Assembly: GCA_002110485.1 (NCBI GenBank)
Contig: MOWL01000069.1
Coordinates: 124,001 to 188,000 of the forward strand
Source: Emergomyces orientalis
Lineage: Eukaryota > Ascomycota > Eurotiomycetes > Onygenales > Ajellomycetaceae
Length of the DNA: 64,000 bases
Reading direction: 5' to 3'
The translations under genes and the position numbers were made by a program. The notes under the pieces were generated by a model, which saw nothing but the letters and a program-made list of their open reading frames with translations, had not been told where the DNA came from and searched no databases. Each line of letters begins with the position of its first letter. Position 1 is the stretch's first letter. Below are positions 11,387 through 23,936 of the stretch, piece by piece.

Positions 11387-14151
11387 ATGAATGCTTTATC
11401 TGCTGCATCATTCACGTAGCTGTTGATCCTTGCTGATGTTCCTCTAAAGCGATGATATCAGTATGTACGCCATCCATTCTACAGATCTCTTTAGTCGTAT
11501 ACGGTGATATATAAGGGGGAACTCACTATTATAATACATTAAGAGTCAACTTTTCCCTTCTGTCAACAACCGAGGACCATGAAACTCGCCATTACTTCCA
11601 AACCACAGGTCTCCTCTTCCTTACCCCTAACCATAGCCACCTTTACGATCAACTCCTCAATAAAATCATCCTATCCCTTCTTGAGGCAAGATGAGGCAGG
11701 AAAACCACCATATATGCACCTGCAGGAGAAGGCATGTGCACCTTCAGCATATGATTTTTCCACTATGAGTGACATTTGAATAAGTTACTCACCCCAAAGT
11801 TATGTTTTGCTGATCCATTATAAATCCCTGCCGTGAAAGTTAATTGGGATCTGGCTCTGACAGTGCTTCCTGTCTCCTTCAAGACGCACATCTTCATCCG
11901 GACCAACAGCGGTAGCAGTAGTAGTGCAGACCCTCATTCAATAAGCACATCGCTTGGAGCAGGTATTGTGGGTTCGCCAATATTAAGGACATGTTCTAGT
12001 TCTTCGCGATGGGGTAGTAGAGTCGATGACTCGATGCTGGTAGATGGTTGAATTATCTCTTTCCTCAGATAAGGTTCAACTTGAGGAGCTGAGGTACAAG
12101 TTATGAAGTTAAGGCTAAATATAAGATCTAGATATTTTGAAAGGTAATCTCATGTTTTGCCAATACATCCTAATCATTTAACCTGGCAGGTAAATTTAGT
12201 AGCCAATGATAGAGCTTTATAAGCGCTTGCATCATACCCAGGTACTCGTGGCTCGTTGAGCCTCAACCCCAACTTTCACAACTGGGGTAATGACCACTCA
12301 TGACATCATGGCATATTGAATTAAGAATCCGGGAAATTATGATAGAAATGTGCTTAACTTCCCAGATTTCGCAAACTATATTGCGCGTTATATTTGCTAA
12401 GTATACTTAAATTTTACATACCAAGTGGGGAAGAGAGAATGGCTTCTTAAAGCATGGGGATTTCCCGAGTTAGATATATAACTATTTTGTGGTGAGATAG
12501 TTCCAACCATACACTTCCCGACAATATGTCCAATATAGCAGATTGTCTCTCAATGCTTCGCGACTTTGTAATGCCAAGCTAGGTTTGATAAACGTGTCAT
12601 GGGAAATTTAAAATCCCCGCCCCTTTATTATTGTACAGTACATCTTCATTGCAAGACCAAATTATATTGTGGAAAGTGCCATCTTTGCTGAGACATGGAG
12701 GGGATTCGAGGGCGAGCCATTCATCTAGCCTATAAGTAGAAAAGAGCATTTATTGCCTCTTATCCCTCTCTCAATCTGGAGTTGAAGGTTTATTCAAGCC
12801 TACATCTGCTAAAGGCGGCTTGGCCGCTCCTTTGCCTCCTGCCACTCCTGAGCCTTAGTTCGAAATAATACCAATGATAAATACTAGTTAGAAAGAGGAA
12901 TAAAATAATCTGCCCTCGCCGGAAGCATAAAACCCAGCATCATAAAGAATGGCAGCTTTTGCTTTCGTTTCTACGCTCTCACTTGCTTCTTTCCAATATA
13001 AGGTTCTGCCATACCGCCCTTTGTAGTTCGTTCTCGCCAGTCACCCCAGCCTACAGGTTGGGGAATGAGGCACGGCGGAGGAGCCTCGTCGATTTCACTT
13101 CTCCTTTTCCTCTCCACGCGCGTTGTGGCTCTTGCATTCTGCAAGTTCATAGGAAAAAGACAGCATATCCAACTGTTTCATGGCTTCTCGTAGGAAACAA
13201 AACTTTACCCTGGCCCACGAAAAAGGACGAGTAGCTTCAGTTATGGCTGAAACGGAACTAAAGCGCTTCAACGTAAGATTTTTTCCTCCTGTTTTATAAT
13301 TATTAACTTATTTATCAAAAATAGAAAAAACCCATCTAGCCTTTTGTCTTCTCAATTCATGGATTCTGCCTGGTGGGAAGGTCTCGCAGATCTGAGAAAA
13401 CTGCAATGATGTCGTGGTTATTTGCTTTTTTTCTCTCCCCTCTGATGGCCCTTCTGACGCTAAGTTTTTTTAAATCAAGGAAAACTCGAGTGTTTCAGAT
13501 TTCAAACAGGCCAGGATTTTCGGGTCATGTGTGAGGCGTTCCAAGGCTGCTGATCCCTCAAAAGTCCAGTTGACCTTCGCCAACCCCACCCCGCTCTGTA
13601 TCCGCCCAATCATGGAAATTAATAAGTGGTGGGAGTTGATTCTATTCTTGGGTGTGCCACATTATTAAGGATTCTTACAACCATGCATTTTTGGTTTGGT
13701 ATTTACAACCTTGCTTCGTAATTTATGTATGGGTTTTTCTGGGGTCTTTTTGCGGCTTGGCGATGGGCCATGTGAATGGCCGAGTTGCATTAATATGCCT
13801 AAAGTGAGGGTTTTTGTTCGGTATAATGTAGAAAAGGACACTTGTAAATGAAATTGGTAAAAAGATTATCATGGACACTAGCTACTCTCTGGTATCTTGG
13901 GAGAAAAATGTTAGGAACAGTTGAATATCAACTCGAGAACTATAATACCAGGAGTTGATTCGCTGTCCACAACTGTTGATCGATGCAGTCTCACAGTCTC
14001 ACCTTTCTTCTTCCTTCCATCAAGATTCCATGGCCCTCTCTCACCCTGCCTTTAAATCTCAAAGCTGTAGCTTTCACAACCGATGTGATATTAGCAGTAT
14101 CAAGGAGAAAACGGTTACACCCTGCAGTTAGCTCCCACTGGCTTTAAAGGA

Positions 14152-14167
14152 CCCCCCCCCCCCCCCC
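14152..14167 (+). repeat. Poly-C tract
   Basis: Sixteen consecutive C. A similar C-run of 11 occurs near 9042-9052. Homopolymers of this length are prone to slippage and sequencing error. Confidence 0.95.
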
Positions 14168-15547
14168 GGCTCTCTACCCATTGGAGCATCGGACAGAGCT
14201 GACCGCGATTTCCCGTTTGCTTGTCCTTCGTCTCTCTTGAAACATGGATCATGCATTTATGAAGTAGAGCTAACATGTTTCGAGTAGACGTCCGTGCTTA
14301 TTTTTTATTTTTTATTTTTCGTTCTCTCGATACATTTCCCAAGCAAGAGCAGGGCTGATTGATAACATAACCGACGGGACGGAGGGGCGAGCCCTGGAAC
14401 CTGGCACCGTGTTTCCTGCAATCATGAGTTATATGCACTCCAACAATATAGCTGCTGCGTATCACAGTAGTATATATATATGCAATTATTCAGGGAGCAA
14501 ATCAAAGAATACATTGGTTATTAATAAAAAGGACGAAGGGCTCTATGACTGGTTTTATCGTCGGTCAGATTCCTTTTTCGATTTTCTTCCCCATACGGCA
14601 GCAGGTAATCCCGAAGCGAAGGATCAAACCTCCAGGATCAAATGCAGGTAAGCGGAGAGATAGCGGGGTCAGTTTTACTCTCTAGACATCATGTGGTGAC
14701 ATTCGGAACGGGATGATACTAGAAACATATGCTGGTGGGGCTGGAGCATATAAGGTACGTTACTACTATATAAGAGAACACCTTGCTCATATCGAAGATA
14801 GACAGGGGAGAGCTTCATGTTTTGAAACTCGGAAGCTCGAAGCTCGAAGCTTGCAACTTTTGAAACTCTTCGTAAATAAATGGTTGGGTTTTGCCTGCTT
14901 CTAAATATTGAAGCCATTAATCATTAGGATTCCCGCTGCTAACTAAGGCTAGATACATAATCTAGAGCAGAGGTACAGTACATATGGGTGTGTATAGATG
15001 GTGAAGTATAGTTGCCACATTAACCTCATCATCAGTAGTGGTGAGGATGATAATTTCCCTGAGAGAAACAGCCCCGTAGGCATACTTGATAACCCTTTAA
15101 AGGCTGAGGCGGTGAACGAAGGAAAGTTCTCAAAGTTTGTTTTTTTATCATCACTATCTTGTCATTGTGTGTACTTGTGCATGGAATAATAATGGTAGTA
15201 GTGTCACCCTTCGAATGATATGAAATATTTGAGAAAGCAGATACGTTCGGTTTTATTTATTTTTTTTGGACATCCACGTTTGCCTGTGGACACATTAAAT
15301 GGATGATATGGCGAAACTTGAACTGAACAGCCTACCTACAGGGAGCTGGTTGAAGATCAGATTGAGATCGGGAATGCTCCGAAATAATGATTTGCATGAC
15401 GATCAATCGCTCTCTCCCTGCTTATATTTTTTTTTACTAGCAAACTAACTTTCAAGTTTTTATTTCTTTTGCTTTTTTGATTTTTTCAAAAGGTGAGAAT
15501 AGAAGCAATTTAATATCATAGTTGGTTTAAGATCAAGGTGAATGATG

Positions 15548-15580
15548 CCTATGATATGATACGATATGATATGATATGGT
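15548..15580 (+). repeat. Degenerate (GATAT)n repeat
   Basis: Five to six imperfect GATAT units. A (TC)n tract lies just downstream at about 15599-15620. Confidence 0.8.
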
Positions 15581-17394
15581 GATCAGCGTGAATTCAAGGT
15601 CTCTCTCTCTCTCTCTCTCTTGTGTACGAAGTTACCATGGCTTCCAGGGGCCTGCGGCGTTGATGCTTCTTTATCCTTCTTCTCCTCTCTCACCTGCGGT
15701 CAACCAGTTCTGGAATTGTTGGCAAGGCTGGTCTGAGAAAAGCAATAATAAAACGAAGGCGCAACTATGCATTTCTGAAACATGAAACTGAAACACACAC
15801 AGACATGTTTTCATACATGCTTGAACTATTCCTCCTTCGGATCTCAATAATCAAAGCTGCCAGGGTTCGGTTGGGGAGTCGTTTGGCAGGTCGGTAATAA
15901 TAATTTGCTGAAAGGGGACAGAATTTTTGATTTTTGACTTTTGATTTTTGGGATCTTTTCTATTGCTTCTCCTGAGGCAGATCTCAATTCGAACCGGCCG
16001 GGAAGCCTGAGGGAAATCAGGATGCATTATGCAAAGCCGGTAGTTTAGTTTGTCCAATAATGTTCATCGTGGCCATCCAGACCCAACATTTTTGAATGTT
16101 GCAGGAAGGTCTGTGTTAATTGGGGGTTTGTTCGAAAGGATTTCTTTGACCGTTGAACCATGCTTGAATCCTTAAATTATTTTTTTTAAATAGATATATA
16201 TATATATATATTTTTGGGTTTGCTTCAATAAGTAGATCCTTACTCGTGTGAGAGAAGAAAAACCCAATTTCGGAAGTCCCCAGTCTCGGATGGACTCTGC
16301 TCTGCATAAATCATAATAAATAAGAGAGTAAAAAACTTTGTAGAGGGGAATAGGCATAGGCAAGAGTCGAGGTGTATTTTTATTTTTATTTTAATTTTGT
16401 CTTTCTTGGTTCAATGGCCACTCGCTGTGAGTGCCCAGTCATTTTCAATCCATGCGACCCTGGGGATGCGCAAGGATTTTCCAGATTTGGCCACCATCAG
16501 AATAATGATCATGGCCAGGATAACTAACTAATCAAGAATCGTTGGATAATAATAAACAGGCCCTAAAACATACCTGACACGCTAAATGCAGCCTAGCACG
16601 GGTGGGCGGCTAAATATAGAGCAGCTGTGACTGAGAGCAGTGAGGCCAAGCCCTGGGTTAGATGCTTTGGATGAGGTGGATAGCGACGATTGGTGACAGA
16701 GAGAAATCGCTCCGGCGGCTAAGATCTTTGGATATGTCCAAGTATTTCCAACGAACCAGAAGGTTGGCCTTTCTTCACGCAGGAGTATGGTGCCTCTGCA
16801 CCTGTTAGGGTTAATAATAGTAGCAGTGTCTGCATAGGTAGTTAATTAGGAATTAGAGTTCTGGAATGGTAACCTGGATTCTAAGGGTAAATTGTTCTGT
16901 GAATATTGGCAATTTTATACCTTTTGGTACTGTACCTGGGAATTATTATTGTCTGGAAATTGGCCTGTATGGGTGGGCCGATGGACTGGAGATGCGGGAA
17001 TGAATGCGCCGCCAGCTTAAAAATAACAACAGGCGTCCAGGACCAGCCCTGTTGTAATTTACATTTGCGCTGACAATACCAGATCCAGGCATGGGTGATA
17101 CGGGGAAGGATCCCCTACACGCCTACTGGCCCGCAATAGGCCCACTGTCTGTGGCCTCGTTCCCGCTGGCTGCGAAAGGCGTGGTATCATGGGCGTATCA
17201 CTCTGGTATCGCGCTGGGAACACGATGCGGCTTGTAATCATGGAACCCCACCCATACCTGCCCAGACCAGGTTATATGGGCTGTGGTTGGCTCTACTCTG
17301 ACCTGGACCCTGCCTCATCCTGGCCGTTAGCCGGGTCGCCGTCTTGGATTGTATTGTACTGTACTGTATCGTAATGTGCCCTGTAACTTGAAAG

Positions 17395-18721
17395 ATGCGG
17401 CTGCTTAAGTCTGGTCTCTGTCTCTGTGGTGTCTTGTCTGTGTTTCTTCCTGACCTGCTCTCCTCTCCTCTCCTCCTCTCTCCTCCTCTCCTCCTCCTCT
17501 CTTCCACTTCATCCTCATCATCATCATCATCCTCATCATCATTGTCTTCTTCTTCTTCTCTCTCCTCCTCCCCCTCCTGCTATACACGCTCTCTCTCTTC
17601 TCTTCTCCTTGTCTCCTCTTCTCCCAGACACTGGCTGTTTGGCCTCCTGCATAGTCCTTCCCCCCTTCCCCCCTTCCCCCCTTCCCCCCTTCCCCTCCTC
17701 ATCTCCTGGAGTCCTGGATTGTCTTTCATCGCACTCCTGCATACCCTCCGATTCTAAGTATCCATCCTTTCTGGAAACATTACACCTTACACCCGCCTTT
17801 CCCCAGGCTTGCACACTTGCCTACGGGATACCTCCCCCCTTTGATCTCCCTCTCTTGACTGTCTTGTGTCTCTCTGCTCAACGCTCCACCACCCATTCTC
17901 TTCTTGCTACTGCTCTCTTCACATTCTTCTTCTACTTCACATTATTTTCCTTTCCTTTCATCTGCCTTTATCGGCTACTCTCCTGTTTCATTTCTGAGTC
18001 TTTCCCGGGTGGAAACGACTTGTCCCAAGGCTCATCGCGAGCCCCAAGCATTCATCCATTCAGCCATCCATCCGGCCATCAACTCTCCCGATCTTCCATT
18101 CCTTAATCACCTTAACAAAGGGTTTCGTACTTGGCCCACTCGCTGTCTCCGTTTCGGAACGGGGCGTCCTCCCAGAAATCGTTTTACTATATCCAACATA
18201 TTATTGAAGAGAGCTAGGACAAATCCTAAAGCGACAAGCGCTAGACATCAAATCAACAAGTATACGGGTAACTCCAATGGCATATCGATACATTGTCGGT
18301 CTGAAATAAAATTTTGATTGCGATTTTGGCTGCTCAGAGGAAGGGAAAGTGTGTCTCACTTGGTTTTGTGTGTTTGTTAGGATAATAATAAAATACACAG
18401 TAAGTCAAGGACTCCGTCTATTCTCTCCGAGTGTTTTTTTGTTGTATGACTTGGCCTTGCTCTCCCGCTCCGCCTATCGACTGGTCTTTGGATGATGACA
18501 TGTTCCCCTTTTTTTTGGCGCCCTCTGCGCCATGATCACACTTGATCTCCCACCGTTGTTTCAACGGTTTCCGTGGTGATCAAAGGGTGTGTCAATGACC
18601 CTGCCCTGTTGGTCTCAATCGACATCCCCTGCTCTCTTCGCCTGATTCCTTTCTCCTTTTACCAACATACTGTAATTCTTGCCGCGGTGGCCTCAATTAT
18701 AGACCACTTCTCTCCCCGGCC
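17395..18721 (+). promoter_or_regulatory. Pyrimidine-rich promoter/leader of the phosphatase gene
   Basis: Strongly CT-rich on the coding strand. Blocks include TCCTCTCC around 17459-17510, CATCAT repeats 17515-17541, and repeated TTCCCCCC units at 17657-17695. CT-rich blocks just upstream of the start are common in promoters and leaders of highly regulated filamentous-fungal genes. The long open frames here (for example 17426-18106) are Ser/Leu/Pro low-complexity products of the CT bias and are not called as genes. The transcription start cannot be placed from sequence alone. Confidence 0.5.
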
Positions 18722-21301
18722 ATGATGCCGAAACACTATGCCAAAACCGTCGATGCTAACAAATACCTGGAAAGATCGTTTGCGCAGGTGGCAGGTCCAA
18801 AATCCCTTTATTGTCAGGACGTCCAATGCGACATCCATAATACGGCGATGTCTGTACAGATGCTGAATGAGCAAAATAACCGCCAACGGATTGCTCCTAC
18901 GAAACGCAGATCCAGATCTCTCTCGCGATCGGAAATACCCGCCCAGCCAGCCTCTCCCTCACTGTCGTCTTCGTTCCCGTCTTTCATGTCTACAATTGCT
19001 GCTGCTACTGCTGTTGCGGATGGGTCGAGTTATTACAGTGAGGGAAGAGAAATAAGTTGCTTGGGACCGAGGATAATCATGGATGCGGGCGGTTCAACGG
19101 CGGTAACATCAACAGCATTAGCATCAGCCTCTTCCACCACTGCCCCAACTAAACCTACAGCAATAGTCTATGGTCTCAGCCGTCCACAAACCGCTAGCTC
19201 AACAGCTCTTAATCCTCCGCAGCTCCCCTACCAATTTCTGCCACGCGAAAACCTATCCATCGCATCTGGGTCTACCGACTCTTCCCCTACTACTACTATT
19301 TCTACCTTTGATTCCCCCGTCGTTCTCGACGCTTCTCCAAGCTCGTCACCCGAATCGCCTTCGTCCGTTACGCCTCTTCCATCTCTTAAACCCATGACAC
19401 GTCTTACAAACAGCGATCGACTGGCTGCCCAGTTAAGCACAGAGTCGCGTTTCAGGTCAAACCAACCATTCTCTGTTCATCATCATCATCATCATCAACC
19501 GGAATCTCCAACGCGGAGAGCTCGAAATTTAAAGAATTTGTCGCTCAAATTACCTCCGACTGCCTCGTCTCGTCAAGCCATAGCTACTGCCCCCATCAGA
19601 GAAAAAACGCATAATATCTCAGCTCCCGCGTCTCCCATACAACCTAGCACCAGATGTTTACGACGGAAACCTCCAAACCTTACGATACAAACGCCCTCCT
19701 TTGAACGATCCTTTTCTTCTAATATTCCAGAGGTTGTTCCTCCCACTCCTAATACCCGACCAGCCCTTCGTCATATCGAATCATCACCGTCTCTCAACTC
19801 GATACTCTCTCCAACTGTGCAATGCAAACCTTCCCTTGCTCTTCCAGGTTCGTTTTTCCAGTCTTCGAAGCGGCCCATGCCAGGTGCTTGGGAGGATCGC
19901 GTTTCACCGGATCGACCATCCCCCTCAACCCAACACATTTTTTCGGGCAGAGAAGCCTTACATGAGCTTGTTGAGGAAGAGGATAACCTAGCCTCGCGTG
20001 AATCGCGCAAAGGCAGCGACAAAGGTTATCCAGACGGACCAATTTTAATATATGACACGGGCCTCTATCTTTACCTAGAGCCAAGCTGCGACGAAGCCAA
20101 AAAATTTGACGTGGTTATTAATGTCGCAAAAGAGGTTGCAAATCCATTCAGAAACGCTGAGCTGAAACAGGATACTGTTGTTTCGGTGTGGAAAGCTACA
20201 TTACCTGATGCGCAGCGACAGTCCATGGTTGAGCCTGACACTGCCCTTTCGGAAATGTCTTTCAAGTCTGCCTTCGAATTTCAGCCTGCGGGAACAGAGT
20301 CGCCAACGACTCCAAAGCGCCTTACCTCAGAGCCAGAATACATTCATGTACCATGGGATCACAACTCTGAAATCCTCGATGACCTTTATCCTCTTTGCGA
20401 GATGATAGATGAGAGAATTTCGCTAGGGAAAAAAGTCTTGATACATTGCCAACTGGGGGTCAGCAGGTCCGCGTCGTTGGTTATCGCATATGGCTTGTAT
20501 AAGAATCCGGATAAAGACTTCAACGCCATGTATAGCATTGTAAAAGGTAGGAGTTGCTGGGTTGGGCCGAATATGAGTTTGATTTATCAGCTTACCGATT
20601 TCCGGTCGCGGGTTCTGCAACGGGGACCTTCCAGACCTCCTCCGGCTGAATGGTGGGATGGACCTTCAGATGCGAAAATCACTACAACACAATCGAAAGT
20701 CCAAGGTAACTCCTCTTCGATTTCAAAACCTCCACGGCCCCCAGTCCCACTCTTCGACGCAGCCACAGGCGATTCAAAATACTCAACCACACACCCATTC
20801 ACAAACCCGTTCAGCTGGACAAGCCAGCAAACATCGTCGTCAACCTCAACAACATCCTCATCAACAACCAGCCAACATCGGCGAAATGTCTCCCCACGTC
20901 CCCTCCCTCTCCGCGAAAAATACCAAACAATCCACTCGCTCCGCCGTCCCCGCTACGACAACACGGCGACCCCGTCCCACCGCACCTTATCCCGCACTTC
21001 TGTCCACCAAATGGACCTCGTCATGCAAGACGTCCCCGCAACCCCGTCTCTCTTCTCGCCCCGCGCAGCTGAGTTCTGGACAACACCATTCTCTCACATA
21101 CGCTCCGTCGCGGGTGATCTCGCCTGTCGCCTCGACAGCAATACCAATAGTGTTAATGGTGGTAGTCGTACGTCGATAGAGGCGATGTCCCCCGTCGTTC
21201 GCGGCTGTCCCTCACCACCACCTGGCGCAGCGGATCCGCGATCGCCACCGCAGCAACGACGGGAACCGGTTATTATGAGAAATATTGATGAATTTCTTTG
21301 A
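18722..21301 (+). CDS. MSG5: Dual-specificity MAP kinase phosphatase, Msg5 type
   Basis: One uninterrupted frame of 859 residues; start at 18722 (a second ATG follows at once at 18725). The first about 430 residues are disordered, Ser/Pro-rich, with a His6 run from the CAT repeat at 19480. The catalytic domain spans about 440-620. It opens with a YDTGLYLYLEPSC block, carries a likely general-acid Asp at 546 (VPWDHNSE), and has the signature HCQLGVSRS with the nucleophilic Cys at residue 576. The tail after 640 is again disordered. Yeast Msg5 dephosphorylates Slt2 and Fus3, and long-N-terminus filamentous-fungal orthologues act on the same modules. The kinase partner expected for it, Slt2/MpkA, is also in this window. 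The phosphatase domain is certain; orthology to Msg5 rests on architecture. Confidence 0.88.
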   Translation: MMPKHYAKTVDANKYLERSFAQVAGPKSLYCQDVQCDIHNTAMSVQMLNEQNNRQRIAPTKRRSRSLSRSEIPAQPASPSLSSSFPSFMSTIAAATAVADGSSYYSEGREISCLGPRIIMDAGGSTAVTSTALASASSTTAPTKPTAIVYGLSRPQTASSTALNPPQLPYQFLPRENLSIASGSTDSSPTTTISTFDSPVVLDASPSSSPESPSSVTPLPSLKPMTRLTNSDRLAAQLSTESRFRSNQPFSVHHHHHHQPESPTRRARNLKNLSLKLPPTASSRQAIATAPIREKTHNISAPASPIQPSTRCLRRKPPNLTIQTPSFERSFSSNIPEVVPPTPNTRPALRHIESSPSLNSILSPTVQCKPSLALPGSFFQSSKRPMPGAWEDRVSPDRPSPSTQHIFSGREALHELVEEEDNLASRESRKGSDKGYPDGPILIYDTGLYLYLEPSCDEAKKFDVVINVAKEVANPFRNAELKQDTVVSVWKATLPDAQRQSMVEPDTALSEMSFKSAFEFQPAGTESPTTPKRLTSEPEYIHVPWDHNSEILDDLYPLCEMIDERISLGKKVLIHCQLGVSRSASLVIAYGLYKNPDKDFNAMYSIVKGRSCWVGPNMSLIYQLTDFRSRVLQRGPSRPPPAEWWDGPSDAKITTTQSKVQGNSSSISKPPRPPVPLFDAATGDSKYSTTHPFTNPFSWTSQQTSSSTSTTSSSTTSQHRRNVSPRPLPLREKYQTIHSLRRPRYDNTATPSHRTLSRTSVHQMDLVMQDVPATPSLFSPRAAEFWTTPFSHIRSVAGDLACRLDSNTNSVNGGSRTSIEAMSPVVRGCPSPPPGAADPRSPPQQRREPVIMRNIDEFL

Positions 21302-22682
21302 TATCCCTTTTTCTTGATTTTTCTTTTGCTGTCGCTGTTATTGTTGCAGCTGTTAAGCTGAAAGGGGGTTGTGATGAAATGAAAGATCTGGGGTCGGCGG
21401 GCAAACGCTGGATACCCACCCACCCTTTTATCTTCATACCTTTGTTTTTTCGTCCTTTTTATGTTACTTTGCTTGTTGTTTCTACCTGATAGTTGTTGGG
21501 CAAAATGAAAGCACTCCCGCAAAGCGAGGGATGGCGTTTATTGGGGTAATTTTTCTTTCTCATTTTTCCCGTTTCTGAGGATAACTTAGGCAGTATTTCT
21601 GGGTATATATATATATATATATGTTTTTTTTTTTTTTTTTGCTTCTGTATGGGGAATATAATAAGGGAATCCATAAATTATAATTATATAATTTTGGGAC
21701 TGGGAGGGGACAATTTTCCTTTTTTGCTTGTTTCTTCCTTTTGCAAGTATGTATCAGTGGTATATTTTGCTTTGTCTTCCTTTTATTTCCTGGTTTGGCT
21801 GAAATGAAATAAATGAATGACTTAATTTTGTGCTGCTGCTTTTCAATTTCAATTCCCCCCTCTCTTCTTAAAAGTAGACCTTTTCGTGATCAAATGGGAT
21901 GGATGAATATCGGAAATATAAAATCGCAGAGAAATATCACAGTTACATATACATTGATTGATTGAAAGATTTAAGTTTCATCCTTTTTATTTTTGATATC
22001 TATATATCTATATGTATAATTCATGGGCTTTGTTAGCTCCTTTTTTCTTTCACATCTATCACTGCTATTTATCATCATTTATTTCTTGTTTCTCTGAATG
22101 ATCCCATTTCAGGCCTTTATTCTTTCTAAAAACCTCTATTTTTAATTTTTACTTGTGCTTTTCTTAAAAATTTGCCGTTTTAAATGCAAAAATGATGTAA
22201 TACAAGAGAGACTGAAAGAGTCAGATACATCGCTGTAGATATCTAACAAAGGTGGTTTTTTAAATTTCAGAGTGGTGAAACAACAATATTCAATTGTGTG
22301 CAAAAAAATAAAGTGTATATCTTTTATGATAATTCTTTGTTTCAATAAAGATGTGTTTGAGGACTGAGTGAGAATGTTTCAGAGGGTGGTGAAGAGTAGG
22401 GAATGATCGTGCCTGACGAAACAGTTTTAGGGTAAATTCAAAGAAGCATAGCAGGCTGATCTGGTTTTATAATCAACTGTCTCATTCATGAATTTTAATT
22501 CTGTGTGATTGAGTGATCTAGGGTATGGGTAATGAGCAGCAGTAGTTGGCGAGGGAAAGGAGTAAAAAGACGAACCACGCAAAGAGGGGTTTGGGGGCTG
22601 TCTGAAAGGAAACCCCTGGATTTACGCACCATGTGAACTGCAATTCATTCAACACAAGGAGTAATTAATCAAACAACAATTC
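21302..22682. other. Intergenic between convergent genes
   Basis: About 1.4 kb, AT-rich, with TA and T runs around 21605-21642. It holds the 3' ends of the phosphatase (plus) and the peptidase (minus). No coding feature is seen. Confidence 0.55.
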
Positions 22683-23936
22683 TTAAAGATACTTTCCAAC
22701 AACCTCCTTGAGCACCTCATGATCCAACGCCTTGACCTTCATACCCTCAGGCCCCTCCATATCCTCTGCGCCCACCAGTGCATTATAGATCGCCTCCTCT
22801 GTCGCATCCGCAGCTGCCTCAAACAGCGCATTGATAGATATATCCTGTACGACACTCACTTTCTGCTCCACAGTGACAGTCCAGCTGAACTCCGGCTCAT
22901 TGCGCGTGATCTTATCTGCCGTGCTGAAGGCGATGAAGATGTCGCCGGAGCTGTTGGAACCCCAGCCGCCGACGCGTGATAGTCCCACTGTTGCTCGCTT
23001 GGCTAGGCGTTGGAGTTGGAGGGGGTGTAAGGGGGCGTCCGTGGCGAGGACGACAATGATGCTACCATCCTTTTTCGCGCTTTTTCTCTCTTCTTCTTCC
23101 TTTGTAGCCTTGTACGCTGCTGCTGACGTTGCCGCTTCTGCCTCCCGCTCCTCAATTATCCTCCCTAGGGGAACCCCGCCAACCCGCAAATCTCCCTTTT
23201 TCCCATAATTCGCCTGCACAAGTGCAGCAACCGTATATTTCACCCCAACCCCAAATTCCTTCCCTTCAATAACCCGACTCGCACTCCCCGTGCCCCCCTT
23301 ATGCCCATGGCAACACATCCCCGTCCCGCCACCCGTATTCCCTTCAGGAACCCTTTCCCCACCCCGCGCCTGTTCAATGCCTCTCACCACCATCTCCGGC
23401 TTAACAGCCATAGCCCCAATATCATTCATATACAAATCACACGTCTCCGCTATAACAGGCAGGAGAAACCAATCGACCAACCCGGTCTGCTTATTAGAAT
23501 ACTCGCGCACGGCATACTCGTAGACGCCGCTGTAGCAGGCACCCACAGAAAAGGAGTTTGTGATGATTATGGGCGAGGTGAGGAGACCCGTCTCATCCAG
23601 CCAATGAGAGCCGGTCATTTCGCCGGAGCCGTTGAAGCGGAAGTAGCCCGCATAGCAGCCCCAGTCGAACCAGTCGCGGCGCGGGAGAATGGTTGTTACG
23701 CCTGTGTTTATGGGGTGGCGGATTCCGGGGTGGGTGGAGGGGTGGAGCTTTAGGGATTCTGTGTGCACTAACACGCCTGGGACATCTGTTAGGGAGTTTA
23801 AGGGCCCCGTGGGGTGTCGGCCGATTTTGAGAGTGGGGAGGAGATCCCGGATTCGGGGGCGGGAGCTGGCTTCGGGACCGGTACCGGTGCCATGTCCCGG
23901 GTTGCTTGGTCTGGCGGGGAGGGCGTCTGTTGGCAT
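22683..23936 (-). CDS. P1/S58 family peptidase (DmpA / beta-aminopeptidase-like)
   Basis: A single exon of 417 residues. Family blocks in order: LTDVPGVLVHT (about 49-59), HPINTGVTTILP, TNSFSVGACYSGVYEYAV, EGNTGGGTGMCCHGHKGG (about 198-215), YTVAALVQANYG, DGSIIVVLATDAPLHP (about 290-304), and GSNSSGDIFIAFSTA. In this Ntn-fold family the precursor cuts itself before a serine that becomes the N-terminal nucleophile; here that is most likely Gly291-Ser292. The charged linker at about 261-289 just before this site fits the alpha-subunit tail. Members release N-terminal D- or beta-amino acids from amides and short peptides. There is no signal peptide, so it is probably cytosolic. The substrate is unknown. 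Confidence 0.85.
   Translation of the reverse strand: MPTDALPARPSNPGHGTGTGPEASSRPRIRDLLPTLKIGRHPTGPLNSLTDVPGVLVHTESLKLHPSTHPGIRHPINTGVTTILPRRDWFDWGCYAGYFRFNGSGEMTGSHWLDETGLLTSPIIITNSFSVGACYSGVYEYAVREYSNKQTGLVDWFLLPVIAETCDLYMNDIGAMAVKPEMVVRGIEQARGGERVPEGNTGGGTGMCCHGHKGGTGSASRVIEGKEFGVGVKYTVAALVQANYGKKGDLRVGGVPLGRIIEEREAEAATSAAAYKATKEEEERKSAKKDGSIIVVLATDAPLHPLQLQRLAKRATVGLSRVGGWGSNSSGDIFIAFSTADKITRNEPEFSWTVTVEQKVSVVQDISINALFEAAADATEEAIYNALVGAEDMEGPEGMKVKALDHEVLKEVVGKYL

Larger units (their letters stand above)
8386..17394. other. 9-kb gene desert with simple repeats
   Basis: No convincing gene in about 9 kb. Open frames are short (under 135 codons), lack motifs and mostly coincide with simple repeats. 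The first part (8386-10150) is probably the promoter and leader of the minus-strand disordered-protein gene. The far part may be regulatory sequence for the phosphatase gene at 18722. AT-rich blocks (about 12.0-12.7 kb and 13.2-14.0 kb) alternate with balanced sequence. I saw no LTR pair, terminal inverted repeat or protein relic here. Non-coding RNA genes cannot be judged by eye. Confidence 0.5.

Noticed and set aside
11156..11419. Open frame with Phe/Tyr runs
   Set aside because: Created by the TTC/TAC microsatellite.
12959..13234. 91-codon plus-strand frame
   Set aside because: No recognisable domain and no neighbouring exons with good splice sites.
17426..18106. 226-codon Ser/Leu/Pro-rich frame
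   Set aside because: Product of the CT-rich leader; overlapping frames are equally open on the same DNA.
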